Shown here: one piece after another, positions 55,225 through 62,956 of the stretch
Layout: every line of letters begins with the position of its first letter
Numbering within the stretch: position 1 is the first letter of the stretch
Source of the DNA: an uncultured Blastocatellia bacterium
Lineage (GTDB): Bacteria > Acidobacteriota > Blastocatellia > Chloracidobacteriales > Chloracidobacteriaceae
Direction: 5' to 3'
DNA length: 64,000 nucleotides
Assembly (NCBI GenBank): GCA_937934745.1
Contig: CALGZC010000038.1
Span: 99,623 to 163,622, forward strand
The notes under the pieces: generated by a model
Database searches by the model: none
The model's input: only the letters and a program-made list of their open reading frames with translations
Told to the model about the DNA's origin: nothing
Program-made: the position numbers and the translations under genes

Positions 55225-57333
55225 ATGTGTCATCCCGGAAGCCGTGAGACCATTGCCTACTGGGCCGTTTGCCTGCTCATTCTGGCAGCCCTGGTGGATT
55301 CCCAACTGATCGGCGCTATTGCCCCCAGCATTGCCGTCGGTATTGGTGTTTCCAAGTCGGCAGTCGCGCAGAGCGCAGGTCTTTATTCGCTGGCAAATGC
55401 GGCGACGGCCTTCTGGTTGGTCGGTGCGGGACGCACGCTAAGTCCGACACGTGGACTGCCGCTCGCGGCGCTGCTTGCTTTAGCGGCCGCAATCCTGGCT
55501 GCCCTCGCTCCAAACATATGGGTATTTTACCTGGCGCGCGCCATCGCCGGATTCTCCGGCGGCCTGGTCTCGGCGCTGGCGATTGCGGCGCTGGCTAACG
55601 CCGCGGATTACACGGCGCGCGGGGCGCAGATGAGCGGCGTAGCAGTCAGCTACTTTCTGGCACCGGTCATCGGTGTGCCATTGGGTGCCTTTTTCGTCGG
55701 GCAGTTCGGGTGGGCGGCAGCCTTTTGGTTTGCGGCGCTGTCCGTCACCGTCACCGGCGGTCTGGTTAGGTTATTTCCTCTCCCCCAGCCGCCGTGCCCC
55801 ACACCGCAGGCAGGTGCCGACGCACAAACCGGTAGTTTGCACGAGCTATGGCGGATGGCAACCCGTTCGCGCTCGACCCGCTTGGCGCTGCTGAGCGCGG
55901 CGTTTGTCTCCGGTGGACTTGTGGCGTTTTCGGCCTTTCTGGGCACGTGGCTTTCCGACGCTTTTCGCGCCGACGAGTTTCGGATTGGGTTGGTGTTTGG
56001 CATCACGGGCATCAGCGCGGTCATCGGCGGCTTGGTTGGTGGCAAGCTGGCCGACCGCTACGGCAAGCGACGGGTAGCCGTCGTTGCCTGCGGTTGGATG
56101 GTGCTGGGTGTACTGCTGGTGCCCACCTTTGCCTGGACGTGGGGCCTGTATCTCAGCACATCCTTTGCAGCCCTCTGTGCGGCTGTGCGCGTCGCTCCGT
56201 TGCAGGCGTTGATGACCGAACTCGTCGCTGCGCACGAGCGCCCGGCCTTTATTGCCCTGCGCAATGGGTTTTCCCAACTGGGGATTGTCGTTGCCGTGGT
56301 GCTTGCCGGACTGGCGTACCCGTCTGGGGGCTTTCCGGCAGTCGCCGCCATCTGCGCCGGCCTCACTATGGCAGCCTGGGCCTGTCTGCGCCGGATGGAT
56401 GACCCTCCAACCGAATCCGCCCCGAGCAAACGGCTACCACGTTCCCGCCCATCACGTGTGCTGCGCCAACTCACCACCTGGCTGCTAATGATCGGCGTGG
56501 GGTTACCCTATGTGGCCGGTGTTGCGCTGACCAAGGCCCAAACGCGCCCCGACGAGCGTCGCCGCAGCGACACCCCGGCTACTCTCGGCGCGCAGTATGA
56601 ATCTGTCACCTTTGAGTCCTCCGGTATTCCACTGACCGGCTGGTATCTCCCGGCGCAGACCCGGCCGGTCACCCTCATCCTCACACACGGACTGTTCCGC
56701 TCACGCTACGAGATGCTGGAACGGGGCGTAGCCTTCTGGAAGCTGGGCTATGGGGTCTTGCTCTACGATGTTCGTCGCCACGGCCGCAGCCGGGGTGAGT
56801 TTTCGACGGTTGGCTACGTCGAACGCCGTGATGTACGGGCAGCGGTCGAGTTCGTCCGGCGGCGCGCGCCTTACAACCGAATCGTGCTGCTGGGTGTTTC
56901 GATGGGTGCAGCAGCCAGCCTTCTGGCGGCAAACGAAAGCCTAGAAGTCGCCGCCGTTGTCAGCGAGAGCAGTTTCCGTTCCTTTCGAGATGCCGTCGCC
57001 AATGACATACGCTTGCTCGGGCTACCCACCTGGCCGCTGGCACCGGTGTTGACCCACACGATTGCCTGGCGGATGGGTTTTGCAGTCGGTGACTTTGACC
57101 TAGAGCGTGCCGCCCGCCAGCTCACCGTACCGGTTCTGTTCATCGGCGGTGAACGTGACCGGCGCATGCCGGTTGAAACCACACTGGAACCGCTTTACCG
57201 TGCAGCACAACATCCGGCCAGTCGCAAGCTGGTCATTGGAGGTGCAGCGCACGGCGAAGCTTATGTCGTCTCGCCTCAGCGTTACATCGAGGCTATTGAC
57301 GGCTTTATTCAACAGGCACTCATGCTACCGTAG
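55225..57333 (+). CDS. Fusion of an MFS transporter and an alpha/beta hydrolase
   Basis: A 702-residue protein in one unbroken frame. Residues 1-395 form a 12-span major facilitator (LARAIAGFSGGLVSALAIAA in helix 4; GGLVGGKLADRYGKRRVAV as the central loop motif), closest in style to drug/sugar efflux members. After a linker and an extra span (about 415-435) comes a hydrolase domain (about 450-702): THGLFRSRYEML (oxyanion), GVSMGAAASLLAA with nucleophile S559, GGERDRRMP with D645 and GGAAHGEAY with H676, a complete triad. The second module looks like the DUF1749/dienelactone-type group acting on small esters. I have not met this combination as a standard fusion. The extra span suggests the hydrolase sits outside the inner membrane, next to the transporter exit or entry. 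Confidence 0.8.
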   Translation: MCHPGSRETIAYWAVCLLILAALVDSQLIGAIAPSIAVGIGVSKSAVAQSAGLYSLANAATAFWLVGAGRTLSPTRGLPLAALLALAAAILAALAPNIWVFYLARAIAGFSGGLVSALAIAALANAADYTARGAQMSGVAVSYFLAPVIGVPLGAFFVGQFGWAAAFWFAALSVTVTGGLVRLFPLPQPPCPTPQAGADAQTGSLHELWRMATRSRSTRLALLSAAFVSGGLVAFSAFLGTWLSDAFRADEFRIGLVFGITGISAVIGGLVGGKLADRYGKRRVAVVACGWMVLGVLLVPTFAWTWGLYLSTSFAALCAAVRVAPLQALMTELVAAHERPAFIALRNGFSQLGIVVAVVLAGLAYPSGGFPAVAAICAGLTMAAWACLRRMDDPPTESAPSKRLPRSRPSRVLRQLTTWLLMIGVGLPYVAGVALTKAQTRPDERRRSDTPATLGAQYESVTFESSGIPLTGWYLPAQTRPVTLILTHGLFRSRYEMLERGVAFWKLGYGVLLYDVRRHGRSRGEFSTVGYVERRDVRAAVEFVRRRAPYNRIVLLGVSMGAAASLLAANESLEVAAVVSESSFRSFRDAVANDIRLLGLPTWPLAPVLTHTIAWRMGFAVGDFDLERAARQLTVPVLFIGGERDRRMPVETTLEPLYRAAQHPASRKLVIGGAAHGEAYVVSPQRYIEAIDGFIQQALMLP

Positions 57334-57404
57334 GCCAACGCAAGAGCACGGCGTGTTCGTGCGCCATCTCCAAATCTCACGAAAACCCAAATGAGGAAGA
57401 CACA

Positions 57405-58034
57405 ATGACACTTGTTTGTACTGGAACCTTGACGTTAGTTGCGCTGTTAGGTCTCACACCGGGCGTTTCCCCTGCGGCGATTGCCTGGCCGGCAGGGGCA
57501 CTTCAGAATGACATGAGGATGGGCGAAAATGACCCACGAAAGGCAACCACGATTCAGACGACCTCTGCAAAGCTGGGCAATGTCGCCGACGCCGTCACGG
57601 TACGCTACCTCAACCTGCCGTGGGGCCCGCAAACGTTTGGCTATATCGAAAACGGTGGCAACCAGTTTTACAGTATGCGCACGTGGCCCATCGCCCACCT
57701 GACGCTTAAGACGCGGGCGAAGCTCTTCGGACGTGAGTTCGATCCCGGAGACTACGTCCTCGCCATCGTGCCCAAGGGTCTCGCCCATCGGATGGGCATG
57801 CAGGTGCGGAGCTTCCGGCCGAGCGGTGAGGGCGAAACATTCCTTGTCGCAGGTAATGTCTTTACCGAAACCCCCGCAGGCTCCATCCTGGCTTCGCGTC
57901 CGATTGAGTTTAAGCCGGGCGCGCCACAGAGCGATGCGATGCGCATTTCGCTAACGGCCAAGAAGAACACAGTTGAGATGACCATCAACTACGGCGACCG
58001 CTCATTTACAGAAAAGCTGACGCTGGTGAAATAG
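57405..58034 (+). CDS. Exported DUF2911-like protein
   Basis: A 209-residue exported protein with AGGAAG about 8 bases before its ATG. A signal peptide (LTLVALLGLTPGVSPAAIA) is followed by a beta-rich domain. Segments such as LTLKTRAKLFGREFDPGDYV, LAIVPKG and MTINYGDRSFTEKLTLVK resemble the DUF2911 group of small exported beta proteins, though the diagnostic 'G.K.FG..VPYG..WRTGAN' region is missing or strongly altered, so the assignment is tentative. It is first in a run of closely spaced genes continuing to the gamma-glutamyltransferase. Confidence 0.55.
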   Translation: MTLVCTGTLTLVALLGLTPGVSPAAIAWPAGALQNDMRMGENDPRKATTIQTTSAKLGNVADAVTVRYLNLPWGPQTFGYIENGGNQFYSMRTWPIAHLTLKTRAKLFGREFDPGDYVLAIVPKGLAHRMGMQVRSFRPSGEGETFLVAGNVFTETPAGSILASRPIEFKPGAPQSDAMRISLTAKKNTVEMTINYGDRSFTEKLTLVK

Positions 58035-58062
58035 TCAAATGCCGACCACCCGGCGGTGAGTA

Positions 58063-58077
58063 GGCCCCGCCGGGGCC
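58063..58077. other. GC-rich hairpin between the DUF2911-like and AhpD-like genes
   Basis: GGCCCC (58063-58068) and GGGGCC (58072-58077) around GCC, overlapping a second perfect palindrome, CGGGGCCGGCCCCG. There is no T-run. It may lower read-through or protect the transcript between the two genes. Confidence 0.35.
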
Positions 58078-58144
58078 GGCCCCGGCTTGCCCCTTGCCAC
58101 CGGAGATGCCCTAGCGTCTCCGTTTGACCGAGAGGAAACCGCGC

Positions 58145-58534
58145 ATGCCTGATGCTACCGACGAGCCATTGCTCCCAACTGCCGGCAACACACCGAGCAG
58201 GTCATACTCCATGCTTGAGCCGCGCATGAAGAAAGTCTATGGCGCGTACTATAAAGAGCTGTACTACACGCCGGAGCGGCGCGTCCTAGACCCGAAAATT
58301 CAGGAGCTGATTTCCATCGCGGCCGCCCTTGTCGCCAAGTGCGAGGGCTGTCTGGACGGTCATATGAAAAAAGCCCTAGAACTCGGCGCAACAAAGGAAG
58401 AGATCAGCGAAACCATCTGCATTGCAGCCGCCATCAACGCAGCCGCCATGATCGACCTGTCGGACCGCTGCGCCGAACGCCTCAATCTCAACCACTTTCC
58501 AAACACCTCAACGGCCGCATCGAGTGCACCATGA
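58145..58534 (+). CDS. Carboxymuconolactone decarboxylase / AhpD-like protein
   Basis: A 129-residue cytosolic protein of the CMD family. The ATG at 58145 has GAGAGGA about 11 bases upstream. The AhpD-type signature is present: VAKCEGCLDGHMKKALELGA, with C66, C69 and H72 in the CxxC...H pattern, and KEEISETICIAAAINAAA after it. AhpD-type members act as alkylhydroperoxidase or disulfide carriers; a role in peroxide removal is likely but the partner AhpC is not nearby. Its TGA overlaps the ATG of the esterase gene, so the two are translated together even though one product is cytosolic and the other exported. Confidence 0.88.
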   Translation: MPDATDEPLLPTAGNTPSRSYSMLEPRMKKVYGAYYKELYYTPERRVLDPKIQELISIAAALVAKCEGCLDGHMKKALELGATKEEISETICIAAAINAAAMIDLSDRCAERLNLNHFPNTSTAASSAP

Positions 58535-59457
58535 CAACGTCCCTGCTCGGCATCACGCTCCTGTGGCTGGCCGGCTGGGCCGGCGCAGCAGGCGGCACAC
58601 CGGCCGGCGTCCTGGAATACGGCGTGTTTCATTCGCAAAGTCTGGGACGTGACGTGCCCTACGCCGTCTCGCTCCCACCCTCGTACGCAGCGTCCCCGGA
58701 ACGGCGTTACCCTCTGGTTATTTTCTTGCATGGCCTCTTCAACGACGAACAGGACTGGGAACGACGCGGCGTGCAAGCAGCACTGGATGCACTCCGGGAC
58801 AAGGGGCAGGTCGGCGAATTCATCGTGGCCATTCCGCGCGGTGAACATAGCTTCTACATCAATGCCAAGCAGGGTGACCGGTACGAAGACGCCATCGTTT
58901 GTGATTTTCTGCCCTTCATCGAAAATCGCTACCGAACGCTCGGTGTCCGGGAGGGACGTCTCGTGGCAGGTATCTCGATGGGTGGCTACGGCGCACTTCT
59001 AATTGCCTTCAAGCACCCGACACTGTTTGCAGGGGTAGCAGCCCACTGCGCCGCTCTGTTTACGGAGCTGCCGCGACCACCGCAGTCGGATGCTGACCGG
59101 ATCGGCGCCTGGCGCTACGGGTTGGCCTTGAAGCTGTATGGCGATCCACCGGACACCGAGTTTTTTGAAGCGCACAATCCGCTCGCGGTTGCGCGGGCCA
59201 AAGCCGAGGCGCTCCGGCAGCTCAGCATCTACTTTGATGTTGGGACAGAAGATCGTTACCGTTTTGACATTGGCAATCGCCAACTGCACGAAACGCTGGA
59301 AGCACTCAACATTCCACACAAATTTACACTTGCGCCCGGCGGCCATGGTTGGGCTTTTCTTGTGTCCCGCAGTGAACCGGCGTTTACCTTCTGTTGGCGT
59401 ACCTTATCGCAGGCCCTCCGACATCGGTCGGCAGCGCAACCGGAGAAATCACCATGA
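58531..59457 (+). CDS. Exported esterase, EstD/S-formylglutathione hydrolase-like family
   Basis: A 308-residue alpha/beta hydrolase of the 'putative esterase' group. The ATG at 58531 overlaps the preceding stop (ATGA) and starts a signal peptide (LLGITLLWLAGWAGAAGG). Features are RDVPYAVSLPPSYAASPE, YPLVIFLHGLFNDEQDWE, the nucleophile S149 in VAGISMGGYGALL, and FDVGTEDRYRFDIGN and APGGHGWAFL for the acid and histidine. Family members cleave feruloyl, acetyl or other esters from sugars, or act as antigen-85-type mycolyl transferases; the exported location fits polysaccharide esters. The stop overlaps the start of the next gene. Confidence 0.88.
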   Translation: MTTSLLGITLLWLAGWAGAAGGTPAGVLEYGVFHSQSLGRDVPYAVSLPPSYAASPERRYPLVIFLHGLFNDEQDWERRGVQAALDALRDKGQVGEFIVAIPRGEHSFYINAKQGDRYEDAIVCDFLPFIENRYRTLGVREGRLVAGISMGGYGALLIAFKHPTLFAGVAAHCAALFTELPRPPQSDADRIGAWRYGLALKLYGDPPDTEFFEAHNPLAVARAKAEALRQLSIYFDVGTEDRYRFDIGNRQLHETLEALNIPHKFTLAPGGHGWAFLVSRSEPAFTFCWRTLSQALRHRSAAQPEKSP

Positions 59458-60428
59458 CGGCTTGGAAATGCCGACCCCGGCTGTGGTGGCTAGGTTTTTG
59501 GGCGGCCGGTTTGGCTTGGTTAGGCGGCATCGGTCAGCCTGTGCTCGGACAATCGGCCCCATCTGCCTACCGTCTCTACAAACCAGACGGCCAACCGGCA
59601 ACGCTGGATGACCTCGTTGGGGCGCTGGCCCGTACGGAGGTGGTCTTTATCGGGGAATCCCATGACGATCCCGGTGCCCACACCCTACAACTTGACCTGC
59701 TGCGCGCTGCCTATGCCCGCTACGGGGTGGACGGCGCAGCGGCAAAGCGGCAGCTCGTCCTGTCGCTGGAAATGTTTGAGCGTGACGTTCAACTTGTCCT
59801 AGACGAATACTTGGCCGGACTCATTCCCGAAAGCCAATTCCTATCCTGTAGCCGCCCCTGGGACAACTACCAGAGGGATTATCGTCCACTTGTGGAATTC
59901 GCCAAAGCACACCACATCCCCGTGGTGGCTGCGAATGCGCCACGCCGCTACGTCAATTTGGTCGGCCGCGCAGGACGCGAGGCGCTGACAAAGCTTTCTG
60001 AATCGGCGCGGGCTTTCTTGCCACCACTACCGTACGGCCCGGCTTCGGCCGCCTATGAGACTAAGTTTCGACATTTGATGAGCGACCTGCACGGGACATC
60101 CGGTGACGGATCCGGTGATGGCGGCAGACACCACCCACCACCTCTGACGCCGATGTTAGATGCCCAATCACTGTGGGATGCAACAATGGCACACGCCATT
60201 GCCGAAACCCTGGCGCATATACCGCAGGCATTGGTGGTCCACATCAACGGACGCTTCCACAGTGAGGAAGGACTGGGGATTCCAGAGCACCTCGCCGGCT
60301 ATCGCAAAGGGACACGAATGCTGCTGGTGACCGTTGTGGCCGACGCTGCTGATCCAGACCTGTTTGATGTTGCGCGCTACGGTCAGCTGGGGGACTTTAT
60401 CGTGCTGAGTAGCAAACCGAAACCATAG
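59454..60428 (+). CDS. ChaN-like exported haem-binding family protein
   Basis: A 324-residue exported protein whose ATG at 59454 overlaps the preceding stop. After a signal segment (LWWLGFWAAGLAWLGG) it shows the ChaN/DUF399 pattern: VVFIGESHDDPGAHTLQLDL, LVLSLEMFERDVQLVLDEYL, PLVEFAKAHHIPVVAANAPR and HINGRFHSEEGLGIPEHLAG. ChaN of Campylobacter binds two haems and has been linked to iron uptake; the family core is conserved here. A short Gly/His/Pro-rich insert (about 218-233, SGDGSGDGGRHHPPP) has no counterpart that I know of and could be a metal- or haem-binding loop. The gamma-glutamyltransferase gene follows after 14 bases. Confidence 0.83.
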   Translation: MTAWKCRPRLWWLGFWAAGLAWLGGIGQPVLGQSAPSAYRLYKPDGQPATLDDLVGALARTEVVFIGESHDDPGAHTLQLDLLRAAYARYGVDGAAAKRQLVLSLEMFERDVQLVLDEYLAGLIPESQFLSCSRPWDNYQRDYRPLVEFAKAHHIPVVAANAPRRYVNLVGRAGREALTKLSESARAFLPPLPYGPASAAYETKFRHLMSDLHGTSGDGSGDGGRHHPPPLTPMLDAQSLWDATMAHAIAETLAHIPQALVVHINGRFHSEEGLGIPEHLAGYRKGTRMLLVTVVADAADPDLFDVARYGQLGDFIVLSSKPKP

Positions 60429-60437
60429 GTTTGGCGT

Positions 60438-60467
60438 GCAGCATGAGAACAAGCAGCATGAGAACAA
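60438..60467 (+). repeat. 15-base tandem duplication over the ggt start codon
   Basis: GCAGCATGAGAACAA occurs twice without a gap (60438-60452 and 60453-60467). Each copy has an ATG, at 60443 and 60458, in the same frame, so the protein could begin at either with the same five residues repeated (M-R-T-S-S, M-R-T-I-R). Confidence 0.9.
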
Positions 60468-62209
60468 TTAGGGTTCGCTCAGCCTATAGCAGACGATGGT
60501 TAGCGCTGTGGTGCGCCCTGACCCTGGCCGCCGTGGTGGTGATGTTCCCGTCCGGTACGACCAGAGGCGCCCAGGTAGCCCGGCAGCCGGTGCGCGCCCC
60601 GCAGGCCATGGTTGCTTCGGCAAGCGCCCTGGCCTCACGGGTCGGACTCGACATTCTGCGGCGTGGGGGCAACGCCGTTGATGCCGCCGTAGCGGTTGGG
60701 CTTGCGCTGGCCGTGACGTTTCCGGTTGCCGGCAACCTCGGCGGCGGCGGCTTTATGCTCATTCGGATGGCCGACGGCCGCACCACGGCCATTGACTACC
60801 GCGAAACAGCCCCGGCGGCTGCCCGGCGTGATATGTATCTTGATGCCGACGGCAACCACCTGCCGGAAAAATCTACCCTTGGGTATGCGGCAGTCGGTAT
60901 TCCCGGCACGGTGGCCGGCTTTGACTTGGCCTTACGCAAGTACGGTCGGCTGAGGTGGGCGCAGGTGGTTGCGCCCGCAAGGCGCTTGGCGCAGGAAGGA
61001 TTTCCGGTCAGCTACGCGATGGCCCAGGGTCTGCGCCTTGCCGAACGGCTGGCGCGCGATCCTGAAAGCCGGCGGATTTTTCACCGCAACGGAAATTACT
61101 ATACCGAGGGCGACATCTTTCGCCAGCCGGATTTGGCAGCGACGCTGGCGCGGCTCGAACGGCGCGGTCCACGCGAGTTCTACGAAGGCGAAACAGCGCG
61201 GCGGATTGCCGCTGCCATGGCTGCTAACGGTGGGGTCATCACGCAGGAGGACTTGCAGAAATACCGACCGGTCGAGCGCGAGCCCTTGCGCGGAACCTAT
61301 CGCGGGTACGAAATTGTCACCTTTCCCCCACCCAGCTCTGGCGGCATTCTCTTGCTCAACGTCCTCAATCAGCTTGAAGAAGACGATTTGGCAGCGCTGG
61401 GACCCGGTTCATCCGAAGCAAATCACCTGCTTATTGAGGCTTTGCGGCGGTCGTTTGCCGACCGTGCCGCGCTGATGGGCGACCCAGCCTTTGCACATGT
61501 ACCGGTTGAAATCCTGATTTCCAAGGACTACGCCAGGAAGCGGCGGGCGACGATTGACCCCCACCGTGCAACGCCTAGCGCTGCCGTACGACCGGGCGTT
61601 CTACCGCCCGTGGCTGAGGAAGAAACGGAAACAACGCACTATACGATTGTGGACGCCGAGGGCAACGTTGTCACCAACACCTACACCCTCAACGGGCCCT
61701 ACGGTTCGGGCGTCACCGTCCCCGGTACGGGCATCTTACTCAACAACGAAATGGATGACTTCACCACCAAACCGGGAGCGCCGAATGCCTTCCAGTTGAT
61801 CCAGGGCGAGTCCAATGCGATTGCGCCGGGTAAGCGGCCGTTGTCTTCAATGACGCCGACAATTGTGCTCTGGGACGGAAAACCATGGCTGGCCATTGGG
61901 AGTCCAGGAGGGCCGACGATTATCTCAACGGTTATTCAGGTGCTCATCAATGTGATCGACCATAAAATGAACCTTCAGCAGGCGATTGATGCCCCGCGTC
62001 TGCATCACCAGTGGCTGCCGGATGTGGTGATGTGGGAGCCGTACGGGATGACGGCCGATACGCGCCGAGCCTTGGAGGCCAAGGGACACCGGTTAGACCT
62101 CGTGCCGCGCTACAACGGTGATGTGGAAGGTGTCATGATCGAGGCAACCGGCATGCGGCTGGGAGCTTCAGACCCGCGCAATCCAGACGCCTTAGCGATT
62201 GGGTACTGA
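60443..62209 (+). CDS. ggt: Gamma-glutamyltransferase
   Basis: A 588-residue exported Ntn-hydrolase that transfers or hydrolyses the gamma-glutamyl group of glutathione. The start is either 60443 or 60458 because of a tandem duplication. A signal segment (LWCALTLAAVVVMFPSG) is followed by the large subunit: MVASASALASRVGLDILRRG, GNAVDAAVAVGLALAVTFPV and GNLGGGGFMLIRMADGRTTA. Cleavage into subunits is expected before the nucleophile T398 in ETETTHYTIVDAEGNVV. The small subunit has NTYTLNGPYGSGV, LLNNEMDDFTTKPG and MTPTIVLWDGKPWLAIGSPG, with the usual ending GASDPRNPDALAIGY. It closes the coupled run from 57.4 kb and is overlapped at its end by a transposase remnant. Confidence 0.95.
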   Translation: MRTSSMRTIRVRSAYSRRWLALWCALTLAAVVVMFPSGTTRGAQVARQPVRAPQAMVASASALASRVGLDILRRGGNAVDAAVAVGLALAVTFPVAGNLGGGGFMLIRMADGRTTAIDYRETAPAAARRDMYLDADGNHLPEKSTLGYAAVGIPGTVAGFDLALRKYGRLRWAQVVAPARRLAQEGFPVSYAMAQGLRLAERLARDPESRRIFHRNGNYYTEGDIFRQPDLAATLARLERRGPREFYEGETARRIAAAMAANGGVITQEDLQKYRPVEREPLRGTYRGYEIVTFPPPSSGGILLLNVLNQLEEDDLAALGPGSSEANHLLIEALRRSFADRAALMGDPAFAHVPVEILISKDYARKRRATIDPHRATPSAAVRPGVLPPVAEEETETTHYTIVDAEGNVVTNTYTLNGPYGSGVTVPGTGILLNNEMDDFTTKPGAPNAFQLIQGESNAIAPGKRPLSSMTPTIVLWDGKPWLAIGSPGGPTIISTVIQVLINVIDHKMNLQQAIDAPRLHHQWLPDVVMWEPYGMTADTRRALEAKGHRLDLVPRYNGDVEGVMIEATGMRLGASDPRNPDALAIGY

Positions 62210-62732
62210 TCGCAATTGTCTATCCAAAATCCGTGCTTTCGATGAGGGTGTCTTTTTCGCAGCTTCACGTATCCATCCCCATCCGGCCAAGCGCTTGACG
62301 CCTTCCACATCAGCCGCTAATCGCTTCAGCTCGCGCGCGATCGCCGCCTGCTTCTTCTCGATCTCCTCATACACCTCCCCATCCACCCGCCGCCGAAGCT
62401 CCTCAATCACCCGCTCCACCGGATTGAGCTCCGGCGCAGAGGCGAGCTGTTCGAACAACTTCACCCCCACATCCCCGACCTTTCGCACACGCCGGCTCGG
62501 CACTCTGTCCGATATCAACGCCGCGCCCCCCCTTCTCCCGCCATCCCGACGCCGCTTGCGCTACCGATTCCTGTTTCAGGTCGGTCGTCCACTGCCGGTC
62601 CACTCGCCCCGTTATCCCATTCACCACCAGGCGCAGAGACGCCCATCGGTAGCATTGCCCCACACGCCGGCGAATCTTCACCCCACGCAGCGCCCGCACC
62701 CGTCGCACTTGTCCAATCAGCCAACCCGCATG
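62192..62732 (-). pseudogene. IS630-type transposase remnant with a frameshift
   Basis: Two overlapping frames together give the second half of an IS630/Tc1-mariner DDE transposase. The upstream frame (about 62530-62732) reads WLIGQVRRVRALRGVKIRRR, then YRWASLRLVVNGITGRVDRQ and WTTDLKQESVAQAASGWREK. After a shift near 62515-62530 the other frame continues DRVPSRRVRKVGDVGVKLFE, then ASAPELNPVERVIEELRRRV. The first pattern has the 'D-R-A-P-S-H' type aspartate and the second the final glutamate with NPVERVxEELRR. The N-terminal helix-turn-helix half is missing. Its frame runs on 18 bases into the end of ggt, past its natural end. No flanking TA duplication or terminal inverted repeat was identified. 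Confidence 0.8.
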
Positions 62733-62821
62733 TCATCTACCCGGGCTACCCTAGCGACGCTGACTGCCCCTGCGCTTCTCAACTCGGCTGCTAGTCCCTC
62801 CTTTCCTGTGCTTTTACAAAG

Positions 62822-62835
62822 AGTCCTGCGGGACT
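62822..62835 (-). mobile_element. Possible right-end hairpin of the IS200/IS605 element
   Basis: AGTCC (62822-62826) and GGACT (62831-62835) enclose TGCG, a small perfect hairpin about 120 bases downstream of the tnpB remnant's end. IS200/IS605 elements carry such subterminal hairpins, recognised by TnpA, after tnpB, and their guide RNA (omega RNA) spans this side. Position fits; the match is short and by eye. Confidence 0.35.
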
Positions 62836-62956
62836 ATCGGACGAGGAACCTTCTTTCTCACTCATGTTTAGGCGCGCGAACGCCCGGCACGTCCCTATGT
62901 CGGTGGCGGCTTTCCGCCACACACTCTCTTGACCCGGCTTAAGGCCTGAAATGCTG

